From: JACCVG01 sp963790245
GTDB taxonomy: Bacteria > Actinomycetota > Thermoleophilia > Solirubrobacterales > Thermoleophilaceae
Direction: 5' to 3'
Assembly: GCA_963790245.1 (NCBI GenBank)
Contig: CAWBNP010000002.1
Location: forward strand, 682,001 to 746,000
DNA length: 64,000 nt
Shown here: one piece after another, positions 34,169 to 43,392 of the stretch
How positions within the stretch are numbered: the first letter of the stretch is position 1
Layout of the letters: every line of letters starts with the position of its first letter
Translations under genes and position numbers: made by a program
The notes under the pieces: model-generated
What the model was told of the DNA's origin: nothing
The model's database searches: none
Seen by the model: only the letters and a program-made list of their open reading frames with translations

Positions 34169-34693
34169 TCAGCGCCGCCTCCGCCGTCGCGCCCACAGGG
34201 CCACCCCGGCGGCCACGCCCGCCGCCAGCCCGGCCCCTGCGCCTGCCCGTGCGGCGACGCCACCTGACACCCGCCCGCGCGCCAGGGCGGGCCCAGACGG
34301 GAGCTGGGGAACGGGTAGGGCGGTCGCCGCGTCGGTCTGGAGCGACGCGAGTCGCGGCGGTGCGGGCGCGGCGACCGGATCCGGCGTGGTCGCTACCGGC
34401 AGGCCCGGGTCGACCGGCGAAAACGGCCGAGTCGGCTCCGGGTCGGGCGGCTCCGGGGTCAGGTCGGCCTCGGGCTCGAGTGGCTCGGCTGGCTCGTTCA
34501 CGACAGCCCCGCCGGCGACCTCAGCAGCTGTCGGCAACGTCACGAGCAGCAGCAGGCAGAGCCCGGCCGCCGCGATGATGAATAGCGGTTCCTGGTCAAC
34601 CAGCAGGGTTCCACCCAGCCCGATCGCTATCAGCAGAACCGCGATCGCGACGGCCGTGGCGCGACTGACGCGAAGGCGGTCGATGAGGCTCAA
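34169..34693 (-). CDS. Membrane protein with Pro/Glu-rich domain and basic C-terminal helix
   Basis: 174 residues: two N-terminal membrane helices (about 14-31 and 37-54), a disordered Pro/Glu/Asp-rich middle (PEADLTPEPPDPEPTRPF and similar), and a C-terminal Ala/Gly-rich helix ending in six arginines. The arrangement looks like a wall- or membrane-tethering protein; no family is recognised. The TTG start at 34691-34693 overlaps the gltD stop as TTGA, suggesting coupling to glutamate synthase. Confidence 0.6.
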   Translation of the reverse strand: MSLIDRLRVSRATAVAIAVLLIAIGLGGTLLVDQEPLFIIAAAGLCLLLLVTLPTAAEVAGGAVVNEPAEPLEPEADLTPEPPDPEPTRPFSPVDPGLPVATTPDPVAAPAPPRLASLQTDAATALPVPQLPSGPALARGRVSGGVAARAGAGAGLAAGVAAGVALWARRRRRR

Positions 34694-36144
34694 GCGCGCA
34701 GCGCCAGCTCGACCAGGTCACCCTCGAGCTCGGGGTGATCGAGCGCGTCCAGGTAGCGGTCGCACGCCCGCGCCGCCTGCCGGCCCTCGGCGATCGCCCA
34801 GACGATCAGCGACTGACCGCGCCGGGCATCACCACATGCGAAGACGCCCGGTGCCGAGGTCTGCCAGTCCGAGTCGCGGATGTTGCCGCGATCGTCGAGG
34901 TCGAGCGCGAGCTGCTCGACAAGACCGGTATGCCCCGTGTGCAGAAAGCCCATTGCGAGTAGCACGAGGTCGGCTGGGATCGAGAACTCGGAACCTTCGA
35001 CCTTTGTGAAGTCGGGCGGCGCGCCCGCGACCTCGTAGCCGTGCAGGGCGCTCACCTGACCGTTGTCGCCCTCGAAACTGGTCGTCATGACGCTGAAGCG
35101 CCGTTCGCCGCCCTCCTCATGCGCGGGCGAGGTGCGCAGGATCAGCGGCCACTGGGGCCATGGAGTCCGATCCTCGGGCCGTTGCGGCGGCGGCTCCGGG
35201 AGCACCTCGAACTGGGTGACGCTCGCCGGTCGCTCGCGGTGTGAGTTGCCCAGACAGTCGGCGCCCGTATCGCCGCCGCCAATGATCACGACGTGTTTGC
35301 CGGCTGCGCTGATCGGCGTCCCGTCCGGGTACTCGCCCGCCACGAAACGGTTGCGCAACTCGAGGTACTCCATCGCGAAGTGGACGCCACCGAGCTCGCG
35401 GCCGGGGACCGGCAGGTCGCGCGGGACGGTCGAGCCGGTCGCGATGACGACCGCATCAAAGCGCTCCTGCAACTCGGATACGACCACATCGATCCCGACC
35501 TCGACGCCGGTCTCGAAGTTGACGCCCTCGGCTGCGAGCAGGTCTACGCGCCGCTGTACGACGCCCTTGTCGAGCTTGAAGTCGGGCACCCCGTAGCGGA
35601 GCAGGCCGCCGATCTGGTCGTTGCGCTCATAGAGCGTCACCGCGTGACCGAACTGGTTGAGCTCGGCAGCCGCGGCCAGGCCGGCCGGCCCGGACCCGAT
35701 GACCGCGACGCTCCGCCCGCTGCGGACGGCCGGCAAGTTGGGCTTGACCCAGCCCTCCTCCCACGCGCGGTCGATAATCGAGACCTCGATCTGCTTGATC
35801 GTGACGGGGTCGTCGTTGATGTCGAGCACGCAGGCCGCCTCGCAGGGCGCCGGGCAGATCCGTCCCGTGAACTCGGGGAAGTTGTTGGTCGCGTGCAGCT
35901 GGGTGATCGCTTCCTGCCAGCGATCGCGGTAGACCAGGTCGTTCCAGTCGGGGATCAGGTTGCCGAGCGGGCAACCCTGGTGGCAGAACGGGACGCCGCA
36001 CTCCATGCAGCGCGCGCCCTGATCCTGAAGGTGGTCGACAGGCAGCGCTTCCTGGTACTCGCGGAAATCATTGACGCGCTCCTCGATCGGCCGCTTGCCG
36101 GCAAGCTCGCGGTGGATCTTCAGGAACGCTCCGACCTCACCCAC
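34690..36144 (-). CDS. gltD: Glutamate synthase small subunit
   Basis: 484 residues. The N-terminal Fe-S domain has CMECGVPFCHQGCP and CPAPCEAAC, ligating two 4Fe-4S clusters. Two dinucleotide-binding domains follow, with FAD site VIGSGPAGLAAAAELN and NADPH site VIIGGGDTGADCLG, and it ends with the family segment GVFACGDARRGQSL. It passes electrons from NADPH to GltB. The GTG start at 36142-36144 overlaps the gltB stop by 8 bp. Confidence 0.95.
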   Translation of the reverse strand: MGEVGAFLKIHRELAGKRPIEERVNDFREYQEALPVDHLQDQGARCMECGVPFCHQGCPLGNLIPDWNDLVYRDRWQEAITQLHATNNFPEFTGRICPAPCEAACVLDINDDPVTIKQIEVSIIDRAWEEGWVKPNLPAVRSGRSVAVIGSGPAGLAAAAELNQFGHAVTLYERNDQIGGLLRYGVPDFKLDKGVVQRRVDLLAAEGVNFETGVEVGIDVVVSELQERFDAVVIATGSTVPRDLPVPGRELGGVHFAMEYLELRNRFVAGEYPDGTPISAAGKHVVIIGGGDTGADCLGNSHRERPASVTQFEVLPEPPPQRPEDRTPWPQWPLILRTSPAHEEGGERRFSVMTTSFEGDNGQVSALHGYEVAGAPPDFTKVEGSEFSIPADLVLLAMGFLHTGHTGLVEQLALDLDDRGNIRDSDWQTSAPGVFACGDARRGQSLIVWAIAEGRQAARACDRYLDALDHPELEGDLVELALRA

Positions 36145-39100
36145 GGCCGCTCACCCCCGCCTCGGACCCGCTCGGCGCTCCGATGTGGGTCGCCTCGCCC
36201 CCGCCCGCGGCTTCGAGCTCGGCGAGCTCTGCCAACGCACGCTTGTAGTCGACCGGCATCACCTTCACCCAGCTGCCGCACAGCGCGTCCCAATCGGCGA
36301 GCACGCGTCCTGCGACCGGGCTACCGGTCCGCTCGCCGTGCTCGGTCACGAGGGCACGGATCTCGTCGAGATCGGCCTCGGTGAAGCCTTCGTCGGTGGG
36401 GTGCTCGAGCTCTACGATCTGGGTGTTGCAGCGCGCCGGGAAAGAACCCTCGGGGTCAAGCACGTAGGCGACTCCGCCCGACATCCCCGCCGCGAAGTTT
36501 CGGCCGGTCGGCCCCAGCACGACGACGGTCCCGCCGGTCATGTACTCGCAGCCGTGGTCTCCGACACCCTCGACGACCGTGCGGGCGCCTGAGTTGCGAA
36601 CGGCGAACCGCTCGCCGACCAGCCCGCGGAAGAAGGCGCGCCCCCCGGTCGCTCCGTAAAGCAGGGTGTTGCCGGCGATTACGTTCTGCTCAGCGATGAA
36701 GGTCGAGCCCTCGGGCGGTCGGATCGAGACGATTCCGCCTGAGAGCCCCTTGCCCGTGTAGTCGTTGGCGTCGCCTTCGAGGGCGATCGTGATCCCGGGC
36801 GCCAGCCAGCCGCCGAAACTCTGCCCGGCTGAGCCTTTCATCTCGACGACGATCGAATCCTCGGGCAGCCCCGGCTCGCCGAAGCGACGCGCGACCTCAC
36901 CCGAGATCAAGCCACCGACGCAGCGGTGGCGGTTCTCGACGGCCACCGAGAAGCTGCTCGGCTCGCCGCCGTCGAGCGTCCTGCGAGCGCGGGCGAGTAG
37001 CTCGTGGTCGAGGTGGTCATCGAGCACCGGGTCCTGCTTGCGAACCGCGCGACGGGCGACTTCGGGCGGCATGTCCGGCTGGGCGAGCAGCGCCGAGAGG
37101 TCGACGCCGCGGGCCTTCCAGTGGGAGATCGCGTCATCGGCCTCGAGCAGGTCGGTGCGGCCGACGAGGTCCTCGAACTTGGCGATGCCCAGCTGGGCCA
37201 TGATCTTGCGGGCCTCTTCGGCGATGAAGAAGAAGAAGTTGACGACGTGCTCGGGCTGGCCGCGGAACCGCTTGATCAGCTCGGGGTCCTGGGTGGCGAT
37301 CCCGACCGGGCAGGTGTTGAGGTGGCAGGCGCGCATCATGATGCAGCCCATCGAGATCAGGGGAGCGGTCGAGAGCCCCATCTCCTCGGCCCCGAGCAGC
37401 GCCGCGATCACGATGTCGCGACCGGTCTTCATCTGGCCGTCGGCCTGGACGACGATCCGGTCGCGCAGCTTGTTCATGACGAGCGTCTGCTGGGTCTCGG
37501 CGAGGCCGATTTCCCAGGGAATGCCGGCCGAGTGAATCGAGGAGACCGGCGAGGCGCCGGTGCCGCCGTCGAAACCGGCGATCGTCACGTGATCGGAGTT
37601 CGCCTTCGCGACGCCCGCCGCGACGGTGCCGACGCCGACCTCGGCGACCAGCTTGACGCTCACGCGCGCTGTTGGGTTGGCGCAGCGCAGATCGAAGATC
37701 AGCTGCTTGATGTCCTCGATCGAATAGATGTCGTGGTGTGGCGGCGGCGAGATCAGGCCGACGCCAGGCGTCGAGTGGCGGATCTTCGCGATGTAGCGGT
37801 CGACCTTGTGTCCGGGCAGCTGGCCGCCCTCGCCCGGCTTGGCACCCTGAGCGATCTTGATCTGAAGGTCATCGGCGTTGACCAGATAGTGCGCGGTGAC
37901 CCCGAAACGGCCTGAAGCGACCTGCTTGATAGCGGACCGACGCGAGTCGCCGTTGGCATCGCGCACGTAGCGGCGCGGGTCCTCTCCCCCCTCACCGGTG
38001 TTGGACTTGCCGCCCATCCGGTTCATCGCGATCGCGAGCGTCTCGTGTGCGGTCGGCGAAAGCGAGCCGAGTGACATCGCGCCGGTCGCGAACCGCTTGA
38101 CGATCTCCTTGGCCGGTTCGACGTCCTCGAGCGGAATCGGCTCGCTGCCTTCACGGAACTTCAGCAGGCCGCGGATCGTCGACTGGCGGGTCGCGTCGGA
38201 GTTGACCGCTGCCGTGTAGCGGTCGTAGGCGTTCTGGCCGCCGTCGCGGACGGCGAACTGGAGCTCGGCGATCGTCTCGGGGTTCCACTGGTGGCGCTCT
38301 CCCCCGCGTCGCCAGGCGTGCAACCCGCCAACCGGCAGGATCTCGGCCTCGAGCGGCTGGGACTCACGCGGGTACGCGCGGCGGTGACGGGCGAGCGACT
38401 CGACGGCGAGTACCTCGAGACCGACACCGCCGATCCGCGAGACCGTGCCCGGGAAGTAGCGGTCGATCAGATCGGGTTCGAGGCCGACCGCCTCGAGGAT
38501 CTGTGACCCCGAATAGGACCGCACGGTCGAGATCCCCATCTTGGACATCGTCTTGAGGATGCCCTTGCCGGCCGCCTTGACGAGGTGCTTGTCGGCCTCG
38601 GCTGCGCTCTCGACGCCGGGCAGTAGCCCGTGGTCGAGCATGTCGTGGAGCGTCTCGAAGGCGAGATAGGGATTGATCGCCGCGGCGCCGAAGGCGAGCA
38701 GGCAGCAGAAGTGGTGAACCTCGCGCGCCTCGGCCGATTCGACCACCAGACCGCAGCGCAGCCGGGTGCCCGCGCCGACGAGGTGCTGATGGATCGTCGA
38801 GAGCGCCAGCAGCGAGGGAATCGGTGCGCGGCCGCGGCCGGCGGCACGGTCGGAGATGATCAGGATGTTGTCGCCGACCTCGATCATCGAGGAGGCCTCG
38901 TGGCAGAGCCGCTGCAGCGCGCGCTCGATCCCCTCCGGGCCCTCCTCGACCGGCCAAGTCGCGTCGAGCGTGTTGGAGCGGAAGACGTGGTGGTTGACCT
39001 GGCGCAGCTTCTCGAGCTCGCCGTCGGTCAGGATCGGGTGCGAGATCAGTAGCTGGTGGGCGTGCTCCGCTGACTCGGCGAAAAGATTCTCCTCCGGCCC

Positions 39101-40714
39101 GACCGGCATCGAGAGGCTCATCACGAGCTCCTCACGAATTGGATCGATCGCCGGGTTTGTGACCTGGGCGAAGAGCTGCTTGAAGTAGCTGTAGAGCATC
39201 GGCTCGCGGTCGGAGAGCACCGCCAGGGCGAAGTCGTTGCCCATCGAGCCGATCGGCTCGGCGGCCGCTACGCCGCCCATCTGGGCGAGCGTGATCCGCA
39301 CGTCCTCCTGGGTATAGCCGAACATCTGCTGACGGATCAGCAGCGGCTCGGCCGGGAGCTCGCGTGGCACGACGGCGTCGAGTTGCTCGAGGGCCAGCGA
39401 GCGGGTCTTGTACCAGTTGCCATACGGCCGCTGGGATGCGACCTGGTGCTTGAGCTCGGCGTCCTCGACGATCCGGCCCTGCTCCAGATCGATCAGGAAG
39501 ATCTTGCCAGGCTGGAAGCGGCCCTTGCGGACGACCTCCTCGGGCTCGAAGTCGAGCACGCCGGTCTCGGACGCGAGCACGACGAACCCGTCCTCTGTCT
39601 CGAGCCAGCGGCCGGGCCGCAAGCCGTTTCGGTCAAGCGTCCCACCGAGCACGCGACCGTCACAGAAGACAACTGCGGCCGGGCCATCCCAGGGCTCCAT
39701 CAGGCAGTTGTGGAACGCATAGAAGTCGACCAGCTCCTCGGGCAGGTCGTCGCGGTTCTCCCAGGCCTCCGGGATCATCATCATCAGCGCGTGGGGCAGC
39801 GAGCGGCCGCCGAGCACGAGTAGCTCGAGGACGTTGTCGAAGGTCGCCGAATCGGATCCGCCGGGACGGATCACCGGCGAGATCTTCTCGATGTCGTCAC
39901 CGAACAGCTCTGACTGCAGCTCCGACTCGCGCGCCCGCATCCAGTTCGTGTTGCCGCGAACGGTGTTGATCTCGCCGTTGTGTGCGATCAGCCTGTACGG
40001 ATGGGCCAGCTGCCAGCTCGGGAACGTGTTCGTCGAGAAGCGCGAATGGACGAGCGCGACCGCCGTTTTGAGTCGCTCGTCGCGCAGGTCGGGGAAGTAT
40101 TCGGCGAGCTGCGGAGTGGTGAGCATGCCTTTGTAGACGAGCGTGCGCGAGGAGAAGGACGGGATCGCCAGGGTCTCCTCGTCGAAGGCGCGCTCGATCA
40201 GACGGCGGATCACGTAGACCTTGCGTTCGAACCGCTCCTGGTCACCGGCGCAAGCCGAGCCGACGAAGACCTGCGCGACGGCGGGCTCGGCCTCCGCGGC
40301 GGTCGGGCCGGGCACCGAGCTGTCGACGGGAACGCGGCGCCAGCCGAGCAGTGTCTGACCCTCCGCGGCAATCGTCCGCTCGACGAACTCCTCGCAGCGC
40401 CTGCGCTCCGCGTCCTCGAGCGGGAGGAAAAGCATCCCGACCGCGTACTCGCCGACCGGTGGAAGGTCGAACTCGACTTCCTCGCGTAGCAGCTCGTCGG
40501 GGAGCTGAAGCAGGATTCCCGTCCCATCGCCGGTGTCGGGCTCGGCGCCGGTCGCCCCGCGGTGATCGAGCCGATCGAGCACGGTCAGCGCCTTGAGGAC
40601 GGTGTCGTGAGAGGCGACCGCATCGAGCCGCGCGACGGCGCCGATGCCGCAGGCATCGTGCTCGAAAGCGGGGTCGTAGAGGCCAGCGGCCTGTGGTCGC
40701 TTGGTACGTGTCAT
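36137..40714 (-). CDS. gltB: Glutamate synthase large subunit
   Basis: 1525 residues. The precursor is cleaved before Cys22 (EHDACGIGA), the nucleophile of the N-terminal glutaminase (class II) domain. The central and FMN-binding synthase domains follow; the cysteines of CHLNTCPVGIA ligate the 3Fe-4S cluster, and GGKSNTGEGGEDP is an FMN-domain signature. The C-terminal GxGxG helix carries many Gly repeats (GGxxxxG). It makes glutamate from glutamine and 2-oxoglutarate. The ATG at 40712-40714 has a GGGGAGA Shine-Dalgarno; an upstream in-frame start at 40741 has less support. Confidence 0.95.
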   Translation of the reverse strand: MTRTKRPQAAGLYDPAFEHDACGIGAVARLDAVASHDTVLKALTVLDRLDHRGATGAEPDTGDGTGILLQLPDELLREEVEFDLPPVGEYAVGMLFLPLEDAERRRCEEFVERTIAAEGQTLLGWRRVPVDSSVPGPTAAEAEPAVAQVFVGSACAGDQERFERKVYVIRRLIERAFDEETLAIPSFSSRTLVYKGMLTTPQLAEYFPDLRDERLKTAVALVHSRFSTNTFPSWQLAHPYRLIAHNGEINTVRGNTNWMRARESELQSELFGDDIEKISPVIRPGGSDSATFDNVLELLVLGGRSLPHALMMMIPEAWENRDDLPEELVDFYAFHNCLMEPWDGPAAVVFCDGRVLGGTLDRNGLRPGRWLETEDGFVVLASETGVLDFEPEEVVRKGRFQPGKIFLIDLEQGRIVEDAELKHQVASQRPYGNWYKTRSLALEQLDAVVPRELPAEPLLIRQQMFGYTQEDVRITLAQMGGVAAAEPIGSMGNDFALAVLSDREPMLYSYFKQLFAQVTNPAIDPIREELVMSLSMPVGPEENLFAESAEHAHQLLISHPILTDGELEKLRQVNHHVFRSNTLDATWPVEEGPEGIERALQRLCHEASSMIEVGDNILIISDRAAGRGRAPIPSLLALSTIHQHLVGAGTRLRCGLVVESAEAREVHHFCCLLAFGAAAINPYLAFETLHDMLDHGLLPGVESAAEADKHLVKAAGKGILKTMSKMGISTVRSYSGSQILEAVGLEPDLIDRYFPGTVSRIGGVGLEVLAVESLARHRRAYPRESQPLEAEILPVGGLHAWRRGGERHQWNPETIAELQFAVRDGGQNAYDRYTAAVNSDATRQSTIRGLLKFREGSEPIPLEDVEPAKEIVKRFATGAMSLGSLSPTAHETLAIAMNRMGGKSNTGEGGEDPRRYVRDANGDSRRSAIKQVASGRFGVTAHYLVNADDLQIKIAQGAKPGEGGQLPGHKVDRYIAKIRHSTPGVGLISPPPHHDIYSIEDIKQLIFDLRCANPTARVSVKLVAEVGVGTVAAGVAKANSDHVTIAGFDGGTGASPVSSIHSAGIPWEIGLAETQQTLVMNKLRDRIVVQADGQMKTGRDIVIAALLGAEEMGLSTAPLISMGCIMMRACHLNTCPVGIATQDPELIKRFRGQPEHVVNFFFFIAEEARKIMAQLGIAKFEDLVGRTDLLEADDAISHWKARGVDLSALLAQPDMPPEVARRAVRKQDPVLDDHLDHELLARARRTLDGGEPSSFSVAVENRHRCVGGLISGEVARRFGEPGLPEDSIVVEMKGSAGQSFGGWLAPGITIALEGDANDYTGKGLSGGIVSIRPPEGSTFIAEQNVIAGNTLLYGATGGRAFFRGLVGERFAVRNSGARTVVEGVGDHGCEYMTGGTVVVLGPTGRNFAAGMSGGVAYVLDPEGSFPARCNTQIVELEHPTDEGFTEADLDEIRALVTEHGERTGSPVAGRVLADWDALCGSWVKVMPVDYKRALAELAELEAAGGGEATHIGAPSGSEAGVSGRG

Positions 40715-40772
40715 GTCGAGATCTCCCCCCGCGGCGGCCACGGGACGAACGAGAATCGTAGCGGTGTGAACG

Positions 40773-40792
40773 CCGCCGATGCACGTCGGCGG
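40773..40792 (-). other. Hairpin in the gltB leader
   Basis: CCGCCGA-TGCACG-TCGGCGG forms a 7-bp stem in the 110-bp interval between gltB and the RNase P RNA terminator. It could be an upstream regulatory hairpin. No leader peptide or known riboswitch is recognised. Confidence 0.3.
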
Positions 40793-40824
40793 ACGGTTGA
40801 TCCGAAGTAACCGTGGTCGAAATA

Positions 40825-40854
40825 GCGAGGGCCCCGGTTGCCCGGGGCCCTCGC
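40825..40854 (-). terminator. Intrinsic terminator of RNase P RNA
   Basis: A perfect 13-bp GC-rich stem GCGAGGGCCCCGG/CCGGGGCCCTCGC with a 4-nt loop lies 3 bp after the RNA 3' end. On the minus strand it is followed by a short T-rich stretch (TATTT). Confidence 0.85.
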
Positions 40855-40857
40855 CTT

Positions 40858-41232
40858 AGTCGATCGATAAGCCGGATCCTGTCTCGAACAGTCATCTGTC
40901 TCCCTCACGCGCGCGTGAGCGCGCATGAGACGGGCCCTACGGCCCTGCGGCCTACCTGGGACTCGGCGGGCAGCGTCATCGTCCCTGCTTGGCCTTGCAC
41001 CGGGTGGGGTTTGCCTGGCCGGCGTGTCACCACGCCGCCGGTGCGCTCTTACCGCACCATTTCACCCTTACCGGCGGGCCCTCACGTGAGGGGCCCGCTT
41101 AGGCGGTGTCATTTCTGTGGCACTTTCCCGCGGGTTTCCCCGGGTCGGCTTCCCGACCACCCCGCCCTTCGGTGTCCGGACTTTCCTCGAACCGCGGTTG
41201 TCTCTCCACGGCCCGCGACTGCTTGATCGACT
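40858..41232 (-). ncRNA. rnpB: RNase P RNA, bacterial type A
   Basis: The catalytic RNA of RNase P. The 5' AGTCGATC and 3' GATCGACT pair as P1. The universally conserved GAGGAAAGTCCGGAC (41174-41188, minus) is near the 5' end, and the GGATCCGGCTTAT end segment is near the 3' end. About 375 nt, normal for type A. The ends are set from P1 pairing. Confidence 0.93.
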
Positions 41233-41302
41233 CCTGAAGGGTACGCCCGATCCCAGGCCGAGTCCAGAGACCGGGAAGAAATTTGCTGAAGCCCGGCCGA
41301 GC

Positions 41303-41584
41303 TCAGTCGACGCGCGAGCCACACGCCGAACACGCGGCGTGCGGACCGGCCTGGCGGACGGTCCCGCCACACATCGGACACTCGGACGATCCGGCGACGA
41401 GCACGCCCTCCCATACGCCCGCGAGCTTGCGCTCGAGCGTAAGCGGCTCGCCGCCGGACAGCCCAAGATTTCGCGCGGCAGAACCGCGCCTGCCCCGCGC
41501 CGGCCGCGCGCGCTCGAGGCGACGCCGGGAGGCGGCCCCGGAGTCCTCGACCGAGCGAGCGCCGAGTCGTAGCTGGGCAGACAT
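41303..41584 (-). CDS. Small zinc-ribbon protein coupled to lexA
   Basis: 93 residues. A basic, Arg/Ala-rich N-terminal region is followed by a C-terminal zinc ribbon with two CxxC pairs (SECPMCGG and AACSACGS). Its ATG overlaps the lexA stop (TGATG), so it should be made with LexA and induced in the SOS response. Function unknown; a nucleic-acid- or protein-binding role is plausible. Confidence 0.65.
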   Translation of the reverse strand: MSAQLRLGARSVEDSGAASRRRLERARPARGRRGSAARNLGLSGGEPLTLERKLAGVWEGVLVAGSSECPMCGGTVRQAGPHAACSACGSRVD

Positions 41585-42198
41585 CAGGTGACCCGCCTGA
41601 CGACCCCGACCACCCGGCCGACGACGCTGACGTCGGTCGCGCGGATCGGCTCGTGCGCGTCGTTCTCAGGCTGCAGCCGGATGTGATCGGCCTCGCGGAA
41701 GAACCGCTTGACGGTCGCCTCGCCCTCTAGCAACGCGACCACGATCTCGCCGTCGGCGCCGGAGTCGGTCTTCTGGACGACGACGTGGTCGCCGTCGAGG
41801 ATGCCGGCGTCCTTCATCGAATCACCTCTCACACAGAGGAGGTAGTCGCCCGTGTCACCACCGGCGAGGTCGGGAACGTCGTGGTACTCCTCGACGTTCT
41901 CCTCGGCGAGCATCGGCGAACCCGCGGCGACCTGGCCAACGAGCGGCAGGCCGACGGGCGCGACAACCCGCCGCGCCCGATCGACGAGCACCTCGATTGC
42001 GCGCGGCTTGGTCGGATCGCGCTTGAGCAGGCCGAGCTTCTCAAGGTTGGCGAGGTGGGTGTGGACGGTCGACGACGAGGTCAACCCGATCGCCTTGCCG
42101 ATGTCGCGTACGGTCGGCGGGTAGCCGTGCCTGGCGGAGTAACGGCCGATGAAATCGAAGATCTCCTGCTGGCGCTTGGTGAGGCTCAGATCGACCAT
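41584..42198 (-). CDS. lexA: LexA repressor
   Basis: 204 residues. The winged-helix DNA-binding domain (LTKRQQEIFDFIGRY to SSSTVHTHLANLEKLG) is followed by the S24-type autoprotease: cleavage between Ala92 and Gly93 (VAAGSP), nucleophile Ser127 (RGDSMKD) and general base Lys164 (EATVKRFF). RecA-stimulated self-cleavage relieves SOS repression. A perfect SOS box upstream (42240-42251) shows autoregulation. It is co-translated with a zinc-ribbon protein. Confidence 0.97.
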   Translation of the reverse strand: MVDLSLTKRQQEIFDFIGRYSARHGYPPTVRDIGKAIGLTSSSTVHTHLANLEKLGLLKRDPTKPRAIEVLVDRARRVVAPVGLPLVGQVAAGSPMLAEENVEEYHDVPDLAGGDTGDYLLCVRGDSMKDAGILDGDHVVVQKTDSGADGEIVVALLEGEATVKRFFREADHIRLQPENDAHEPIRATDVSVVGRVVGVVRRVT

Positions 42199-42239
42199 CA
42201 GCGGGTCCCCTCTCGGTGGTAGTCGGTTGGCGGCGCTTC

Positions 42240-42251
42240 GAACATGTGTTC
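42240..42251. promoter_or_regulatory. SOS box (LexA operator)
   Basis: GAACATGTGTTC fits the actinobacterial LexA consensus GAAC-N4-GTTC exactly and is extended to a 14-bp palindrome by flanking C and G. It lies 42 bp before the lexA start. Confidence 0.93.
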
Positions 42252-42287
42252 GTAAAGGTAGCGCACCTCACGGACGACTTCCCCGCA

Positions 42288-42317
42288 TTGGGGCGAAAAC
42301 GCTGCGGCCCCTATAAT
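42288..42317 (+). promoter_or_regulatory. Promoter of tRNA-Leu(GAG)
   Basis: TTGGGG (42288-42293) and a perfect TATAAT (42312-42317) are separated by 18 bp and end 13 bp before the mature tRNA 5' end. This is the best consensus -10 in the window, as expected for a stable-RNA gene. Confidence 0.75.
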
Positions 42318-42330
42318 CAGCCTTCGCTAC

Positions 42331-42416
<86 letters not shown>

Positions 42417-42436
42417 CTGCAGGGCCATCCGTGCGC

Positions 42437-43168
42437 TTAGGCTCCGGTCAGCGCGCCGGCCGGCAGCCGTCCCGGTGGCTCCGGCATCAACCGCCGCGCC
42501 AGCGCTCCCGCCGGCCGCGCCTCGATCTCCTCACGTAGGTCATCGCAGGCCATCAGTAGGCGTACCGAGGCGGCGATCTGGAGATCAGCGACGTTCGGGC
42601 GGTCTCCGCCGATCACCCCCGATGCGATCAGCTGGTCGACGTGATCGAGGTTTGCCGGAAGGCGCGCCAGATACTCGCCGACGCGACCGTGGTGGCCTAG
42701 CAGCCGCGTCTCGATCTGGCTGATCGGCTTGATCATCGCCGGCGCGAGCCAGCTCGGGATCTTCGGCAGCGAGGATCCGGCCGAGAAGGACGCGAGCGCA
42801 CTGGGGCAGTTGTTGAGCCCCCCGATCAGGATCCACCGCGTGTCCTCCTGGAGTACCTCGTCGCCCCAGAGCTCCGCCTCGTCGACGGCCGCGAGCGCGG
42901 CCGGATCATCAGGCAGCAGCGACGGCTCCGGCTCGAGGGCTTCCAGCGCGCGCAGGATCGGGCGTGATCCCACGACCCGGTCGGCCCCGATCTTTATGCC
43001 CGGGACGGTGCGTCGGCCGAAACGCGCCTTTTGTGCCAGCGCCGATAGGCCCGGCGGAAGCTCGACCGTGCGGTAGTCAAGGCCCTTGATCTTGAGCGCC
43101 TCCTCGACGACCGCGCACGGGTGCGAGGAGGGCACGACGTACAACACGATCTCTGGCCCGGCGCTCAC
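42437..43168 (-). CDS. Glutathione S-transferase-like protein
   Basis: 243 residues. The N-terminal thioredoxin-like domain has VPSSHPCAVVEEALKIKG and the cis-Pro in RRTVPGIKIG; the C-terminal helical domain ends with a NVADLQIAASVRLL segment like the GST N-capping region. Actinobacteria lack glutathione, so the thiol co-substrate is unknown. The GTG at 43166-43168 follows TACCCT (43175-43180, minus) by 6 nt. Confidence 0.8.
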   Translation of the reverse strand: MSAGPEIVLYVVPSSHPCAVVEEALKIKGLDYRTVELPPGLSALAQKARFGRRTVPGIKIGADRVVGSRPILRALEALEPEPSLLPDDPAALAAVDEAELWGDEVLQEDTRWILIGGLNNCPSALASFSAGSSLPKIPSWLAPAMIKPISQIETRLLGHHGRVGEYLARLPANLDHVDQLIASGVIGGDRPNVADLQIAASVRLLMACDDLREEIEARPAGALARRLMPEPPGRLPAGALTGA

Positions 43169-43261
43169 GGCTCAAGGGTATTGGTCGGTCCCGCCGAAGG
43201 TGGGAAAGATCTCACCCTAGGACGCCTACCCACACCGATGGTTCGGCCCGAGGATGAAGTC

Positions 43262-43381
43262 ATGAAGACCGAACCCACCAGCGCTTCTCGCCCCGGGATC
43301 ATCGCCCTGACGCTCGCTTTCACGGCGCTCGTCACCGCGCCGATCGCCCTCTCGGTCGTCGAGATCAGCAAGTCGCGCTAG
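43262..43381 (+). CDS. 39-residue single-TM protein, paralogue of the gene at 55110
   Basis: The ATG at 43262 has a GAGGAT Shine-Dalgarno at 43250-43255. The short polar N-terminus is followed by one hydrophobic helix (about 14-32) and the end LSVVEISKSR. The protein at 55110-55256 shares the pattern TA-x-VTA, then LSV-x-EI and a basic end. No family is recognised. It lies between GST and the alpha/beta hydrolase gene, both on the other strand. Confidence 0.65.
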   Translation: MKTEPTSASRPGIIALTLAFTALVTAPIALSVVEISKSR

Positions 43382-43392
43382 CGATCGCACCC

